DNA from: Physella acuta
Lineage: Eukaryota > Mollusca > Gastropoda > Physidae
Direction: 5' to 3'
Assembly: GCF_028476545.1 (NCBI RefSeq)
Contig: NW_026732013.1
Coordinates: 620,001-684,000, forward strand
Length of the DNA stretch: 64,000 bases
The notes under the pieces are model-generated. The model ran no database searches. It was given only the letters and a program-made list of their open reading frames with translations, and had not been told where the DNA came from. A program made the translations under genes and the position numbers. Below are positions 12,306-25,486 of this stretch, in pieces (within the stretch, counting starts at the first letter, position 1; each line of letters starts with the position of its first letter).

Positions 12306-12786
12306 ATATGTAATCAGGTAAGTCAGGTAGTTGATGTATTAGGTAGGTCAGGTAGCTACTATTGTATTAGGTAGGTCAGGTAGCTACTATTGTATTAGGT
12401 AGGTCAGTTAGCTACTATTGTATTAGGTAGGTCAGGTAGCTAATATTGTATTAGGTAGGTCAGGTAGCTAATATTGTATAAGGTAGGTCAGGTAGCTAAT
12501 ATTGTATTAGGTAGGTCAGGTAGCTAGTATTGTATTAGCTAGGTCAGGTAGCTAGTATTGTATTAGCTAGGTCAGGTAGCTAATATTGTATTAGGTAGGT
12601 CAGGTAGCTAATATCGTATTAGGTAGGTAAGGTAGCGAATATTGTATTAGGTAGGTAAGGTAGCGAATATTGTATTAGGTAGGTCAGGTAGCTAATATCG
12701 TATTAGGTAGGTCAGGTAGCGAATATTGTATTAGGTAGGTCAGGTAGCTAATATTGTATTAGGTAGGTCAGGTAGCTAATATTGTA
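12306..12786. repeat. minisatellite, 28-bp unit, about 17 copies
   Basis: Unit GTATTAGGTAGGTCAGGTAG plus CTAATATT, with CTACTATT and CGAATATT variants in blocks. Blocks of like variants side by side show local homogenisation. Confidence 0.9.
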
Positions 12787-13810
12787 CAGTGTGTAAATAA
12801 ATTTTCAAAACAGTGACACACCATTGTGTTTGGGTTAATCAGTAATGTGTCTTAATGTATTCCATATAAAGTGTAATAGACATAAACTTGACCGCTGCAA
12901 GAAGTGTTCACGTGATACACACAAACCGGCGTGGCCAGGTGAAAGATCCAATGCTGGCCAGGAAGGCTATCGATCTGGCCGTGTAAACAAACACTTAATC
13001 TATGGAGAAAAAAGCTTCCAGCCACAACACAACATCCCATCTCTCCATTGAGAGAACGAAAAGCGCACAAAAACGAGTATAAACAAGCTTGTGTTCCACT
13101 GAGAGCTATTAATAGCTAGCAACGTGTTTCACGCGCAGGGTTACAGAGTGCGTGTGTGTGTGCTCTTGCCGCGCGTGTGTACAACACTTTTCCGCTTAAT
13201 GACCAGATGACTCACCCCATACCACCACCCCCGCCACCACCCCACTTTACCACCCCCGCCACCACCCGTTACCTACCATATTGTTCTACCTTCACAAGAC
13301 CCCCACCCACTCCCCTACCTTCCAGCGAACAGATTCTTTAACTTCTCAAACACGGGGTAACTAGACTACCCGCGACAATCCTGGTCATACTAAATCTGGC
13401 GATCATCCATCTACCATTTATAACCGAGAGAAAACCTGAATATTTCAATGTGTTATTACTACATGTGTATTAGCATACACGCATGACCATCTAAGGGTTA
13501 ATAACGTTACCTAGCGGGTAAGAGCGAATGCACTGAGAATGCTGTCACAATATCCACCAGAGTGTGTAGACTGTGTCTACAGTGTACTGTGGGGAGAGTT
13601 ACGTCAACCTCGGCTGAGACAATTCACACGTCTGTTTTTGGTAGACTCACACAAGCGATTCAGTCAAGTTTTTACACACACGTTTCTATCTTTGACAGGG
13701 TGTTTTAGAAAAGGATCGATTTACAACAGATTTTTATATATTTATTTTAATCTACATTTGTATTTTTAAATACGACTTTAAGACGACCCTACATTGTTCT
13801 AAACTTCTTA

Positions 13811-14336
13811 AACTTGGAGAGTAACGTGACACTTGGAGAATAACGTGACAACTTGGAGAGTAACGTGACAACTTAAAGAGTAACGTGACAACTTGGAGAG
13901 TAACGTGACAACTTGGAAAATAACGTGACAACTTGGAGAGTAACGTGACAACTTGGAAAATAACGTGACAACTTGGAGAGTAACGTGACAACTTGGAGAG
14001 TAACGTGACAACTTGGAAAGTAACGTGACAACTTGGAGAGTAACGTGACAACTTGGAGAATAACGTGACAACTTGGAAAGTGACGTGACAACATGGAGAG
14101 TAACGTGACAACTTGGAGAGTAACGTGACAATTGGAGGGTGACGTGACAACTTGGAGAGTAACATGACAACTTGGAGAGTAACATGACAACTTGGAGAGT
14201 AACGTGACAACTTGGAGAGTAACGTGACAACTTGGAGAGTAACGTGACAACTTGGAGAGTAACGTGACAACTTGGAGAGTAACGTTACAACTTGAAGAGT
14301 AACGTGACAGTCTGGAGAGTAAAGTGACAACCTGTG
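13811..14336. repeat. minisatellite, 20-bp unit, about 26 copies
   Basis: Unit ACTTGGAGAGTAACGTGACA with GGAAAG, GGAGAA and ACATGA variants. Because the unit has no stop codon on the minus strand in any frame, all three minus frames stay open for 125-198 codons. This is a by-product of the repeat; no protein is proposed. Confidence 0.95.
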
Positions 14337-14339
14337 AGA

Positions 14340-14890
14340 TTTAAACATGTTATGTTTGCAACAGAATCGGCCCTTAGATGTGACATTTGTATGAAATATA
14401 CGCGGATATATGTTATATGTAACCTAAAAAAACATGCGCGTAGTAAAACAGCAGTGAGCACAAATATCCGCAGGACGCTCTTCCATAGAACACTGTAGAA
14501 CAGGTCACCAATACACACAGCACAGTACGCTATAGAACGAGAGCAAACTCTGAATACTATGAGGACCATGAAGGGATAAAAGAGCTCTAGGACTTACACG
14601 GCCAACCTCATCTGGCTAATTGCTGCCCGATAACCGCGTCATGCGTGACCACAATTACCATTAGCATACCTGACCACAATTAGGATCACTAATAACTAAA
14701 CACCGGCTTTTGTCGCATCAGATGAGGCTAGAGCCTAAACCCAAGTTAGGGAGGGGAGAGATTTGACTTTCAAAGCAGCAATTCAATAATCGGTTAGTAA
14801 CAGTGATGTGATGTTCTTTGATGGAATTTTTTGAGCTTTCATTGCCTTCATAGCGACATGTAAGGTGGTACTGTTGTAGAGGATTACTGT
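14340..14890. other. gene-free spacer between two arrays
   Basis: No exon, RNA gene or mobile element is recognised. A 94-codon minus frame (14285-14569) runs into the neighbouring array and has no recognisable homology. Confidence 0.45.
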
Positions 14891-14892
14891 AG

Positions 14893-16951
14893 GGAACCCC
14901 TGGTCTTGAACCACTATAACCGTGTAGCGGTAGAGGCTTACTGTAGGTGGAGCCAGGTCCTAAAGGTTGAGAACCCCTGGTCTAGAACCACGTGTAATCG
15001 TGTAGCGGTAGAGGCTGACTGTGGAGCCAGGTCCTAAAGGTTGGGGACCCCTGGTCTAGAACCACGTGTAATCGTGTAGCGGTAGAGGCTTACTGTGGGT
15101 AGAGCCAGGTCCTAAAGGTTGAGAACCCCTGGTCTAGAACCACGTGTAGCGGTAGAGGCTTACTGTGGGTAGAGCCAGGTCCTAAAGGTTGAGAACCCCT
15201 GGTCTAGAACCACGTGTAATCGTGTAGCGGTAGAGGCTTACTGTAGGTGGAGCCAGGTGCTAAAGGTTGAGAACCCCTGGTCTAGAACCACGTGTAATCG
15301 TGTAGCGGTAGAGGCTTACTGTGGAGCCAGGTCCTAAAGGTTGAGAACCCCTGGTCTAGAACCACGTGTAATCGTGTAGCGGTAGAGGCTTACTGTAGGT
15401 GGAGCCAGGTGCTAAAGGTTGGGAACCACTGGTCTAGAACCACGTGTAGCGGTAGAGGCTTACTGTAGGTGGAGCCAGGTGCTAAAGGTTGGGAACCCCT
15501 GGTCTAGAACCACGTGTAGCGGTAGAGGCTTACTGTGGAGCCAGGTCCTAAAGGTTGGGGACCCCTGGTCTAGAACCACGTGTAATCGTGTAGCGGTAGA
15601 GGCTTACTGTGGGTGGAGCCAGGTCCTAAAGGTTGGGAACCCCTGGTCTAGAACCACGTGTAATCGTGTAGCGGTAGAGGCTTACTGTGGAGCCAGGTCC
15701 TAAAGGTTGAGAACCCCTGGTCTAGAACCACGTGTAATCGTGTAGCGGTAGAGGCTTACTGTGGGTGGAGCCAGGTCCTAAAGGTTGGGAACCCCTGGTC
15801 TAGAACCACGTGTAATCGTGTAGCGGTAGAGGCTTACTGTGGGTGGAGCCAGGTCCTAAAGGTTGGGAACCACTGGTCTAGAACCACGTGTAGCGGTAGA
15901 GGCTTACTGTGGGTGGAGCCAGGTCCTAAAGGTTGGGAACCACTGGTCTAGAACCACGTGTAATCGTGTAGCGGTAGAGGCTTACTGTGGGTGGAGCCAG
16001 GTCCTAAAGGTTGAGAACCCCTGGTCTAGAACCACGTGTAGCGGTAGAGGCTTACTGTGGGTGGAGCCAGGTCCTAAAGGTTGGGAACCACTGGTCTAGA
16101 ACCACGTGTAATCGTGTAGCGGTAGAGGCTTACTGTGGGTGGAGCCAGGTCCTAAAGGTTGGGAACCCCTGGTCTAGAACCACGTCTAATCGTGTAGCGG
16201 TAGAGGCTTACTGTGGGTGGAGCCAGGTCCTAAAGGTTGAGAACCCCTGGTCTAGAACCACGTGTAATCGTGTAGCGGTAGAGGCTTACTGTAGGTGGAG
16301 CCTGGTCCTAAAGGTTGAGAACCCCTGGTCTAGAACCACGTGTAATCGTGTAGCGGTAGAGGCTTACTGTGGGTGGAGCCTGGTCCTAAAGGTTGGGAAC
16401 CCCTGGTCTAGAACCACGTGTAGCGGTAGAGGCTTACTGTGGGTGGAGCCAGGTCCTAAAGGTTGGGAACCCCTGGTCTAGAACCACGTGTAGCGGTAGA
16501 GGCTTACTGTGGGTGGAGCCAGGTCCTAAAGGTTGAGAACCCCTGGTCTAGAACCACGTGTAGCGGTAGAGGCTTACTGTGGGTGGAGCCAGGTCCTAAA
16601 GGTTGGGAACCCCTGGTCTAGAACCACGTGTAATCGTGTAGCGGTAGAGGCTTACTGTAGGTAGAGCCAGGTCCTAAAGGTTGGGAACCCCTGGTCTAGA
16701 ACCACGTGTAGCGGTAGAGGCTTACTGTGGGTGGAGCCAGGTCCTAAAGGTTGAGAACCCCTGGTCTAGAACCACGTGTAATCGTGTAGCGGTAGAGGCT
16801 TACTGTAGGTGGAGCCAGGTGCTAAAGGTTGAGAACCCCTGGTCTAGAACCACGTGTAGCGGTAGAGGCTTACTGTGGGTAGAGCCAGGTCCTAAAGGTT
16901 GAGAACCCCTGGTCTAGAACCACGTGTAATCGTGTAGCGGTAGAGGCTTAC
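14893..16951. repeat. large minisatellite, 66-78-bp unit, about 28 copies, each with a CACGTG site
   Basis: Unit contains GTAGCGGTAGAGGCTTACTG, TGGAGCCAGGTCCTAAAGGT and CCCCTGGTCTAGAACCACGT. Two length classes exist: one carries an extra GTAATCGT segment and a second polymorphism deletes about 4 bp after TTACTGTG. Nearly every unit carries a CACGTG palindrome (one reads CACGTC) and a near-palindrome around TGGTCTAGAACCA. Long and short units alternate irregularly. No protein is supported. Confidence 0.95.
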
Positions 16952-18790
16952 TTAAATTGACTTGACTAGATTGCCTGTGCCATTATCGTCTGTCCACAGC
17001 AAATGTAGTTTTTACAAGATGGGCCTACAATCGCCTACCTCCATTAGGTGCTGCAGTAACAGAGAACACACCGACACTGTCTAATTACAACAGGTATACT
17101 CAGCTTAAAGAATTTCGTCCAATTAACATCAGCGGGTTTTTTTCCATTTTAGTATGGTTGATAGGTAATAATAAAAGCTAGCTTTTTCTATTTGACTATG
17201 CTAATTAAAGACGGGATCCTAAAAAATGCAAATACGCTTAGGAAGAGGTTAGATGGAGCTAAAACCAGCCCGTTTACTACAAACGTTAGGAGCACGAGCG
17301 AGTGAAATCAATAAGCCAGACTCTAAGAGGACGCTACCGAATCAATAATGGTGAGATGTCTGACTAACAATCAGTTTAATACATCAACTGCCGGCTGAGC
17401 CGCCGAACGGGACACCGTAGGAATAATGACAATGTACACCAACATAGCCGTTACTGTCGATAACAAATATTTGACACGCCATGTGCTAACATATGTTGTA
17501 TATGGCCCGGAATGTTAAGTTTATAAATAGCCGGCTGTACGTGCCGAGTGAGCGGTCACTAGTGCTTAGAGTAGCCAGTGGTGAGCTCCGATTACAGCGT
17601 GGAAACTCACTATCTAACCGGGTTTTGAGGCGGTAGATTTTGTAAACAACCTGCAACCTACAGCCACGTTAACCAGAAACAGGTTTTGTGGCGTTGGGTT
17701 TTGTCAACAACCTGCAACCTACAGCCACGTTAACCAGAAACAGGTTTTGTGGCGTTAGGTTTTGTAAACAACCAGCAACCTACAGCCCCGTTAACCAGCG
17801 CAAGAAACAAATTAGAGATGTGAACAAACGGTGCCCGAAGATATAAATCTAGAGCTAGAACAAATTAAAGTTTGTGTGAACAAACTGCAACCTATAGCCA
17901 CATATATAAAGATGTATACCCACCAAGCTATGTTTACTTTGTAAGCGAGTTACATCATTAAAGTTGCCGTGAAAGCAAACGGGTGATAGAAAGATGTTTG
18001 CTCAAAGCTTTCCTCTAGTCCAAAGGTTGACACAACTCCCGCTTTTTCACACGACCACAAATCGCTTTAACGCGGGATTTGAACCAGCACATTATTGATA
18101 TGGTTAACAGTTTAATAACACGTAAATCGTTACCACCGTGTCATGGTGTATGCACTGCTCTGAGAGGCTGCTAATAGTTGAAGCCAGCAAAAACAAAACA
18201 GAAGAGTTCGACAAATGAATCAACTAACACAAGAAATCCAGAAAACACCAGTCTTCCTCAACCACACAAGTGCACAGAATCAACAGGTTTCCTCACGATA
18301 TCCCCCCCACCCTCACTAGCAACACGGCCTAGCACTGGCTCATCTAATCACATCAGAAATCCGACACAATTTATTTCAAAGACGTCTCCGTGGAGTTATC
18401 TCCCATCAAAAGGTTTAAAATGTTATCTCCCCACGACAAAATCAATTCATAGCTCACCATCAACATTGCTAAACTCATTCACTCGCTGTAACAGGCGCAC
18501 ATTTTTAAAATCAAATCACGGTTTTAATATAGATCTACAGGTTGGCGGGCTTATAGTGAACCTTTGCGGACCAGTGGCATGTGTGCGTTTCACAACCCCA
18601 TCCGTACATCCCACCCCGTTAGCCGTGAGGTTGTGGACGGAGGGGTATAAAACTTGTCTCACCACCCCATCTCACCTCCCACACACCAATGTTTAAATAT
18701 AAGGACTACTAGAGAAGTTAAAGACAGAGGGGGATGCCATAAAAACAAACCAGATGGAATATTTTTGGAATCTACTTAACCCGGTGCGAC
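16952..18790. other. mostly unique stretch with a 60-bp triplication
   Basis: At 17636-17800 a unit of about 60 bp, containing CAACCTACAGCCACGTTAAC and GGTTTTGTAAACAACC, occurs about three times. A 172-codon plus frame (18178-18696) is Ser/Thr/Pro-rich, has no recognisable domain and no convincing splice or start context, so I do not call it a gene. Confidence 0.5.
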
Positions 18791-19147
18791 GTTATTGCTT
18801 TCTTTTGATGGTGTTAACACCACACACTAGCTGAACACTACCACTGTAAGGTTAGGGTTATGTTATTGCTTTCTTTTGATGGTGTTAACACCACACACAA
18901 GCTGAACATTACCACTGTACAGGTTAGGGTTATGTTATTGCTTTCCTCTGATTGTGTTAACACCACACACAAGCTGAACATTACCACTGTACAGGTTAGG
19001 GTTTTGTTATTGCTTTCCTCTGATGGTGTTAACACCACACACAAACTGAACCCTACCACTGTACATGTTAGGGTTATGTTATTGCTTTCCTCTGATGGTG
19101 TTAACATCACATACAAACTGAACACTACCACTGTACAGGTTAGGGCT
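18791..19147. repeat. minisatellite, 72-bp unit, 5 copies
   Basis: Unit contains GGTTAGGGTTATGTTATTGC, TTTCCTCTGATGGTGTTAAC and ACCACACACAAGCTGAAC. 72 is a multiple of 3, so frames stay open on both strands; this is a repeat artefact. Confidence 0.9.
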
Positions 19148-19430
19148 GGATAGAATATAACATCAGTATAAGGTATTTAGTACGCCGTTTACTAAGTTGA
19201 TACTTCGCTTGTTTTGAATGAACTAGTTTATGTAATAAATGATCATCTGTGTATCAGACGTGAGACGAGACATTATGTGACATAAAATGCATTGTGTGAT
19301 ATATGAGTAGCTGTAATTAAACATTATGTGTGTCACAAGAGCATGTAACCCGATCAGCTGTAAATGGGACATATATTACAATCAGCTGTGTATAATACAT
19401 AATGATAGGGAATGTAAAACAAAAAATCTT

Positions 19431-21466
19431 CCCCTGTGTGTGTGATACACGAGCTATAAAACATCTCCCCCCTGTGTGTGTGTGATACACGAGCTATAAA
19501 ACATCTTCCCCCTGTGTGTGTGATACACGAGATATAAAACATCTTCCCACTGTGTGTGTGTGATACACAAGCTATAAAACATCATCCCCCTGTGTGTGTG
19601 TGATACACAAGCTATAAAACATCTTCCCCTGTGTGTGTGTGATACACAAGCTATAAAACATCTTCCCCTGTGTGTGATACACGAACTATAAAACATCTTC
19701 CCCCTGTGTGTGTGATACACGAACTATAAAACATCTTCCCCCTGTGTGTGTGATACACGAACTATAAAACATCTTCCCCCTGTGTGTGTGATACACGAAC
19801 TATAAAACATCTTCCCCTGTGTGTGTGATACACGAGCTATAAAACATCTACCCCCTGTTTGTGTGATATACACAAGCTATAAAACATCTACCCCCTGTGT
19901 GTGTGATAAACGAACTATAAAACATCTTCCCCCTGTGTGTGTGATACACGAACTATAAAACATCTTCCCCTGTGTGTGTGATACACGAGCTATAAAACAT
20001 CTTCCCCCTGTGTGTGTGATACACGAGCTATAAAACATCTTCCCCCTGTGTGTGTGATACACGAACTATAAAACATCTTCCCCCTGTGTGTGTGATACAC
20101 GAGCTATAAAACATCTTCCCCTGTGTGTGATACAAGAGCTATAAAACATCTACCCCCTGTGTGTGATACACGAGCTATAAAACATCTTCCCCCTGTGTGT
20201 GTGTGTGTGATACACAAGCTATAAAACATCTTCCCCCTGTGTGTGTGATACACGAGCTATAAAACATCTTCCCCTGTGTGTGATACAAGAGCTATAAAAC
20301 ATCTTCCCCCTGTGTGTGTGATACACGAACTATAAAACATCTTCCCCCTGTGTGTGTGATACACGAGCTATAAAACATCTTCCCCTGTGTGTGATACAAG
20401 AGCTATAAAACATCTACCCCCTGTGTGTGATACACGAGCTATAAAACATCTTCCCCATGTGTGTGTGTGTGATACACGAGCTATAAAACATCTTCCCCCT
20501 GTGTGAGTGATACACAAGCTATAAAACATCTACCCCCTGTGTGTGATACACGAGCTATAAAACATCTACCCCCTGTGTGTGTGATACACGAACTATAAAA
20601 CATCTTCCCCCTGTGTGTTTGATACACGAACTATAAAACATCTTCCCCTGTGTGTGTGATACACGAGCTATAAAACATCTTCCCCCTGTGTGTGTGATAC
20701 ACGAACTATAAAACATCTTCCCCTGTGTGTGTGATACACGTGCTATAAAACATCTTCCCCCTGTGTGTTTGATATACACAAGCTATAAAACATCTACCCC
20801 TTGTGTGTGTGATACACGAACTATAAAACATCTTCCCCCTGTGTGTGTGATACACGAACTATAAAACATCTTCCCCCCGTGTGTGTGATACACGAGCTAT
20901 AAAACATCTTCCCCCTGTGTGTGTGATACACGAACTATAAAACATCTTCCCCTGTGTGTGTGATACACGAGCTATAAAACATCTACCCCCTGTGTGTGTG
21001 ATACACAAGCTATAAAACATCTTCCCCCTGTGTGTGTGATACACAAGCTATAAAACATCTACCCCCTGTGTGTGTGATACACAAGCTATAAAACATCTTC
21101 CCCCTGTTTGTGTGATACACGAGCTATAAAACATCTTCCCCCTGTGTGTGTGTGATACTCGAACTATAAAACATCTTCCCCCTGTGTGTGTGATACACAA
21201 GCTATAAAACATCTTCCCCCTGTGTGTGTGATACACAAGCTATAAAACATCTACCCCCTGTGTGTGTGATACACAAGCTATAAAACATCTTCCCCCTGTT
21301 TGTGTGATACACGAGCTATAAAACATCTTCCCCCTGTGTGTGTGATACACGAACTATAAAACATCTTCCCCCTGTGTGTGTGATACACAAGCTATAAAAC
21401 ATCTTCCCCCTGTGTGTGTGATACACAAGCTATAAAACATCTTCCCCTGTCTGTGATACACTAGCC
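19431..21466. repeat. large minisatellite, 38-bp unit, about 53 copies
   Basis: Unit CTATAAAACATCTTCCCCCT plus (GT)4-6 and GATACACGAG. The GT tract varies from about three to six repeats between units, and AGCTAT/AACTAT and CTTCC/CTACC variants recur in higher-order blocks, for example around 20100-20460. Open frames in the array on the minus strand come from the repeat. Confidence 0.95.
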
Positions 21467-22844
21467 ACCTAAGACGGACCAAGGTCTCAGAGTGGCACCC
21501 AGTAAATGCGATGCTGGTGGCATGAGGCCAAGCTAACGATACCCTAAGGACTTCCATAAGTAGTCTGGGCTCAAGAACCGATAATATATTGTCATTTTAA
21601 GTTTTTTCTTACCGTCAGCAACTATTTGGACTGACATCTCGTGACTATAAATGGGATGTATTATAATTTTCAAGTCTTTCCACACAAATGGTTTTGTATT
21701 TAGGATTAAATCAATATTTTATTCTTTATATACAATTGTATATTGTTTAACTCCGATAACTAACGTATACTTCCTACAGGAAAGATAGATGACTTACCAA
21801 GTAGTGGTGTGTAGAAGATAAAATCAAACGTAGATACATGCAATAAATAGATGGCATTTTGACGCAAGTTTTCTAACGCCACTTTCTCAGCCTGTCTTAC
21901 TTGATGTGAAGCATACAGAAAGACAAAGGTCTAATGATTTGTGTACCTACATACATACGTACCGCGTATCGAATCCCCAGTGTGTAAGCACGATAGCTTG
22001 GTAGGAAAGTTATAAACAGATGATATTTTGTAATCAAAGACAACTTTATAGAGCCGAGACGATCGAAGTGAAATCCCGATGACTGGCAGGTTTTCCCTGC
22101 CTGTGTCGCAGATGGTGAGAAAATAATGGAACTAGACATAAAATACACGGCTCTGTAAAACACAAGCATACAGGGCCAGATGGCCTTTATCTAGCAAAGA
22201 TCAGTTAATTACAAGAACCAACAGGGTGGCAATCAGATAAAACTAGCATCAAGCGATGGACTGCCACGAACAACTTCAGACAATAAAACACTATTATCAT
22301 ATCATTACTTCCGTACAATTACGATAAATGTTTTCTACTTATCAAATCGGAATGAACTTTACCATTTTTGTGGAGATGTGATCGAACATGGCACGCGGCT
22401 CACAACCAAAAAACTTTTCAAATAAATTGTTCAGCTGTCTGTGTGGGTAACTGTCCTGACATTTTTCTGCTGTCTGTTGAACGGTCCTCACAAAAAGTTA
22501 GCTCAGCTGACATATGCGTCAGCTGGTGGGATATCAAGCTATGGGTGAGTGGGTCTAAATGGACGTGGGGCAGGTCAGCTGCAATTGGTCAACTTCATCA
22601 AAGTTATTAGTGCCATATTAGTTATTAGTGCTGACCATGGGCACATGGTTGAGATGGTAGTGGGAAAAAAAATCAATGATCTGTTTGAGAACACGACAAG
22701 TGAATCACACGAAAAACCCGACCAGATGCCGCCAACATTGGAATGTTGACTTCATGCGGTACATTCTATGTGTTGTAGTGCTGATCAGAATAATAGGGGG
22801 CAGGTAACAGCTTAGAGTATAGGTTATCGACATGAGACGTGTAT
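21467..22844. other. unique stretch between two large arrays
   Basis: No supported exon, RNA gene or transposon end. Several 60-90-codon frames on both strands show no recognised family. Confidence 0.4.
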
Positions 22845-24386
22845 GTTGTAATGTCTCAATGTGATTGGTTATTGTCATCAGACGGGATAGTTGTATGTTG
22901 TATGTCTCAATGTGATTGGATATTGTCATCAGACGGGAGAGTTGTATGTTGTATGTCTCAATGTGATTGGTTATTGTCATCAGACGGGAGACGTGTATGT
23001 TGTATGTCTCAATGTGATTGGTTATTGTCATTAGACGGGAGAGTTGTATGTTGTAATGTCTCAATGTGATTGGTTATTGTCATCAGACGGGAGATTTGTA
23101 TGTTGTAATGTCTCAATGTGATTGGATATTGTCATCAGACGGGAGATTTGTATGTTGTAATGTCTCAATGTGATTGGTTATTGTCATCAGACGGGAGAGT
23201 TGTATGTTGTAATGTCTCAATGTGATTGGTTATTGTCATTAGACGGGAGAGTTGTATGTTGTAATGTCTCAATGTGATTGGTTATTGTCATTAGACGGGA
23301 GAGTTGTATGTTGTAATGTCTCAATGTGATTGGATATTGTCATCAGACGGGAGATTTGTATGTTGTAATGTCTCAATGTGATTGGTTATTGTCATCAGAC
23401 GGGATAGTTGTATGTTGTATGTCTCAATGTGATTGGTTATTGTCATCAGACGGGAGATTTGTATGTTGTAATGTCTCAATGTGATCGGATATTGTCATCA
23501 GACGGGAGATTTGTATGTTGTAATGTCTCAATGTGATCGGATATTGTCATCAGACGGGAGATTTGTATGTTGTAATGTCTCAATGTGATTGGTTATTGTC
23601 ATCAGACGGGAGATTTGTATGTTGTAATATCTCAATGTGATTGGATATGTAATTAGACGGAAGAGTTGTATGTTGTATGTCTCAATGTGATTGGTTATTG
23701 TCATTAGACGGGAGAGTTGTATGTTGTAATGTCTCAATGTGATTGGTTATTGTCATCAGACGGGAGATTTGTATGTTGTAATGTCTCAATGTGATTGGTT
23801 ATTGTCATCAGACGGGAGATTTGTATGTTGTAATGTCTCAATGTGATTGGATAGTGTCATCAGACGGGAGATTTGTATGTTGTAATGTCTCAATGTGATC
23901 GGATATTGTCATCAGACGGGAGATTTGTATGTTGTAATGTCTCAATGTGATTGGTTATTGTCATCAGACGGGAGATTTGTATGTTGTAATATCTCAATGT
24001 GATTGGATATGTAATTAGACGGAAGAGTTGTATGTTGTATGTCTCAATGTGATTGGATATTGTCATCAGACGGGAGATTTGTATGTTGTAATGTCTCAAT
24101 GTGATTGGATATTGTCATCAGACGGGAGATTTGTATGTTGTATGTCTCAATGTGATCGGATATTGTCATCAGACGGGAGATTTGTATGTTGTATGTCTCA
24201 ATGTGATTGGATATTGTCATCAGACGGGAGATTTGTATGTTGTAATGTCTCAATGTGATTGGATAGTGTCATCAGACGGGAGATTTGTATGTTGTATGTC
24301 TCAATGTGATTGGTTATTGTCATCAGACGGGAGATTTGTATGTTGTAATGTCTCAATGTGATTGGATATTGTCATCAGACGGGAGA
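22845..24386. repeat. large minisatellite, 51-52-bp unit, about 30 copies, most with an inverted CCAAT box
   Basis: Unit contains TGTATGTTGTAATGTCTCAA, TGTGATTGGTTATTGTCATC and AGACGGGAGA. Most copies carry GATTGG (CCAATC on the other strand); some have GATCGG. A second-order repeat of about 360 bp is visible: the diverged unit GATATGTAATTAGACGGAAG recurs near 23640 and 24005. Confidence 0.95.
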
Positions 24387-25116
24387 CGGTTAAGTCACTA
24401 CTGCCAGAGTTAAATGGTGGACTAGTGTCAGGGTTCAGGTGTGGTCGCTACTGTCTTGGTGAAAGCCATTTTCCGACTGTAAGTCTTCTACAGCTCTTAA
24501 AATCTATTAGCACAGATAGCTATGGGTAAAGATAGATATGAAACTCCTATTATACCATGACATTTCTTTTTGCGCTGACATTTAGATATATTTATATACT
24601 CATGTTGCATGATCTACTCTTGTTGTATGCCTTAAGCTCCAGATATGATATAACACCAAAACTACATAATTGATGACAATGTATGGGAGCTTTGCTAGAA
24701 CTTTAGTGCTACCAGTAGTTGTGTTACATATGTATGTCGGATCGGATTTGTTGGTTGTTGTTTTTTTTTTTTTCGAGTTTAATGAAAGTAAAATATAGAC
24801 ATCGAACTAAGTGATTACTTTATAATATTTTAATCGAGGCTGACAACTTTATTTTTTTAGTTAAAATAAACTATTATATAAAGATCTCGTGCTTTGAAAT
24901 GTAGAAAGTTTATTCTATTTATCCTAACACCCTTTTTTTTTTTGGTTTAAAGAACGTTGGCTTATCCTATACAATTACATTATCAGTTATCTTATGGAAA
25001 GAGAGACAACCAAAGAAAAATTTAGCTGACATTTTTTTAAACGAGTTACGCTAGTGATCAAATAACGATGAATTATTATTTTTTTAAATTTATACGGAAT
25101 TTATATTTTTAATGAG

Positions 25117-25167
25117 TATATAGATATATATATATATAAATATTATATATATATATATATATATATA

Positions 25168-25258
<91 letters not shown>
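25117..25258. repeat. (TA)n microsatellite
   Basis: An almost pure TA dinucleotide run, interrupted by two TAAATAT segments near its left end. Such tracts cause assembly length errors. Confidence 0.95.
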
Positions 25259-25260
<2 letters not shown>

Positions 25261-25486
25261 AACTCGTGACTGATTGCTGACTTCGCGTATACAAATACTT
25301 GTTAATAGACACATTCCCCCCAGCTCGTATATCTAGACACTGCTGTGTATATGACAATACTTGAAAATGTGCATCATTGGCCACTTAAGTGCGATTACTT
25401 TACACTCCAACAGAATGGTTTATTCTCTATCAAGTACCAAGCTATAGCTGTAATAAACCTCAATCGTGGCCCAACAACTGTCTGAC

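Noticed and set aside
13752-14348. Overlapping 125-198-codon frames on the minus strand
   Set aside because: They are created by a stop-free 20-bp tandem unit, are open in three frames at once and match no protein.
15419-16902. Repeat frames with a Gly-Leu-Glu-Pro type period
   Set aside because: They follow the 66-78-bp minisatellite and shift frame with unit length; no start, splice or homology evidence.
18178-18696. 172-codon plus frame
   Set aside because: Low-complexity Ser/Thr/Pro composition, no domain, no convincing gene structure around it.
18791-19147. TTAGGG motifs taken as interstitial telomere repeat
   Set aside because: Only one GTTAGGGTTA per 72-bp unit, not a TTAGGG tandem run.
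19354-21557. Many 60-90-codon minus frames with His-Thr-rich repeats
   Set aside because: Products of the 38-bp array.
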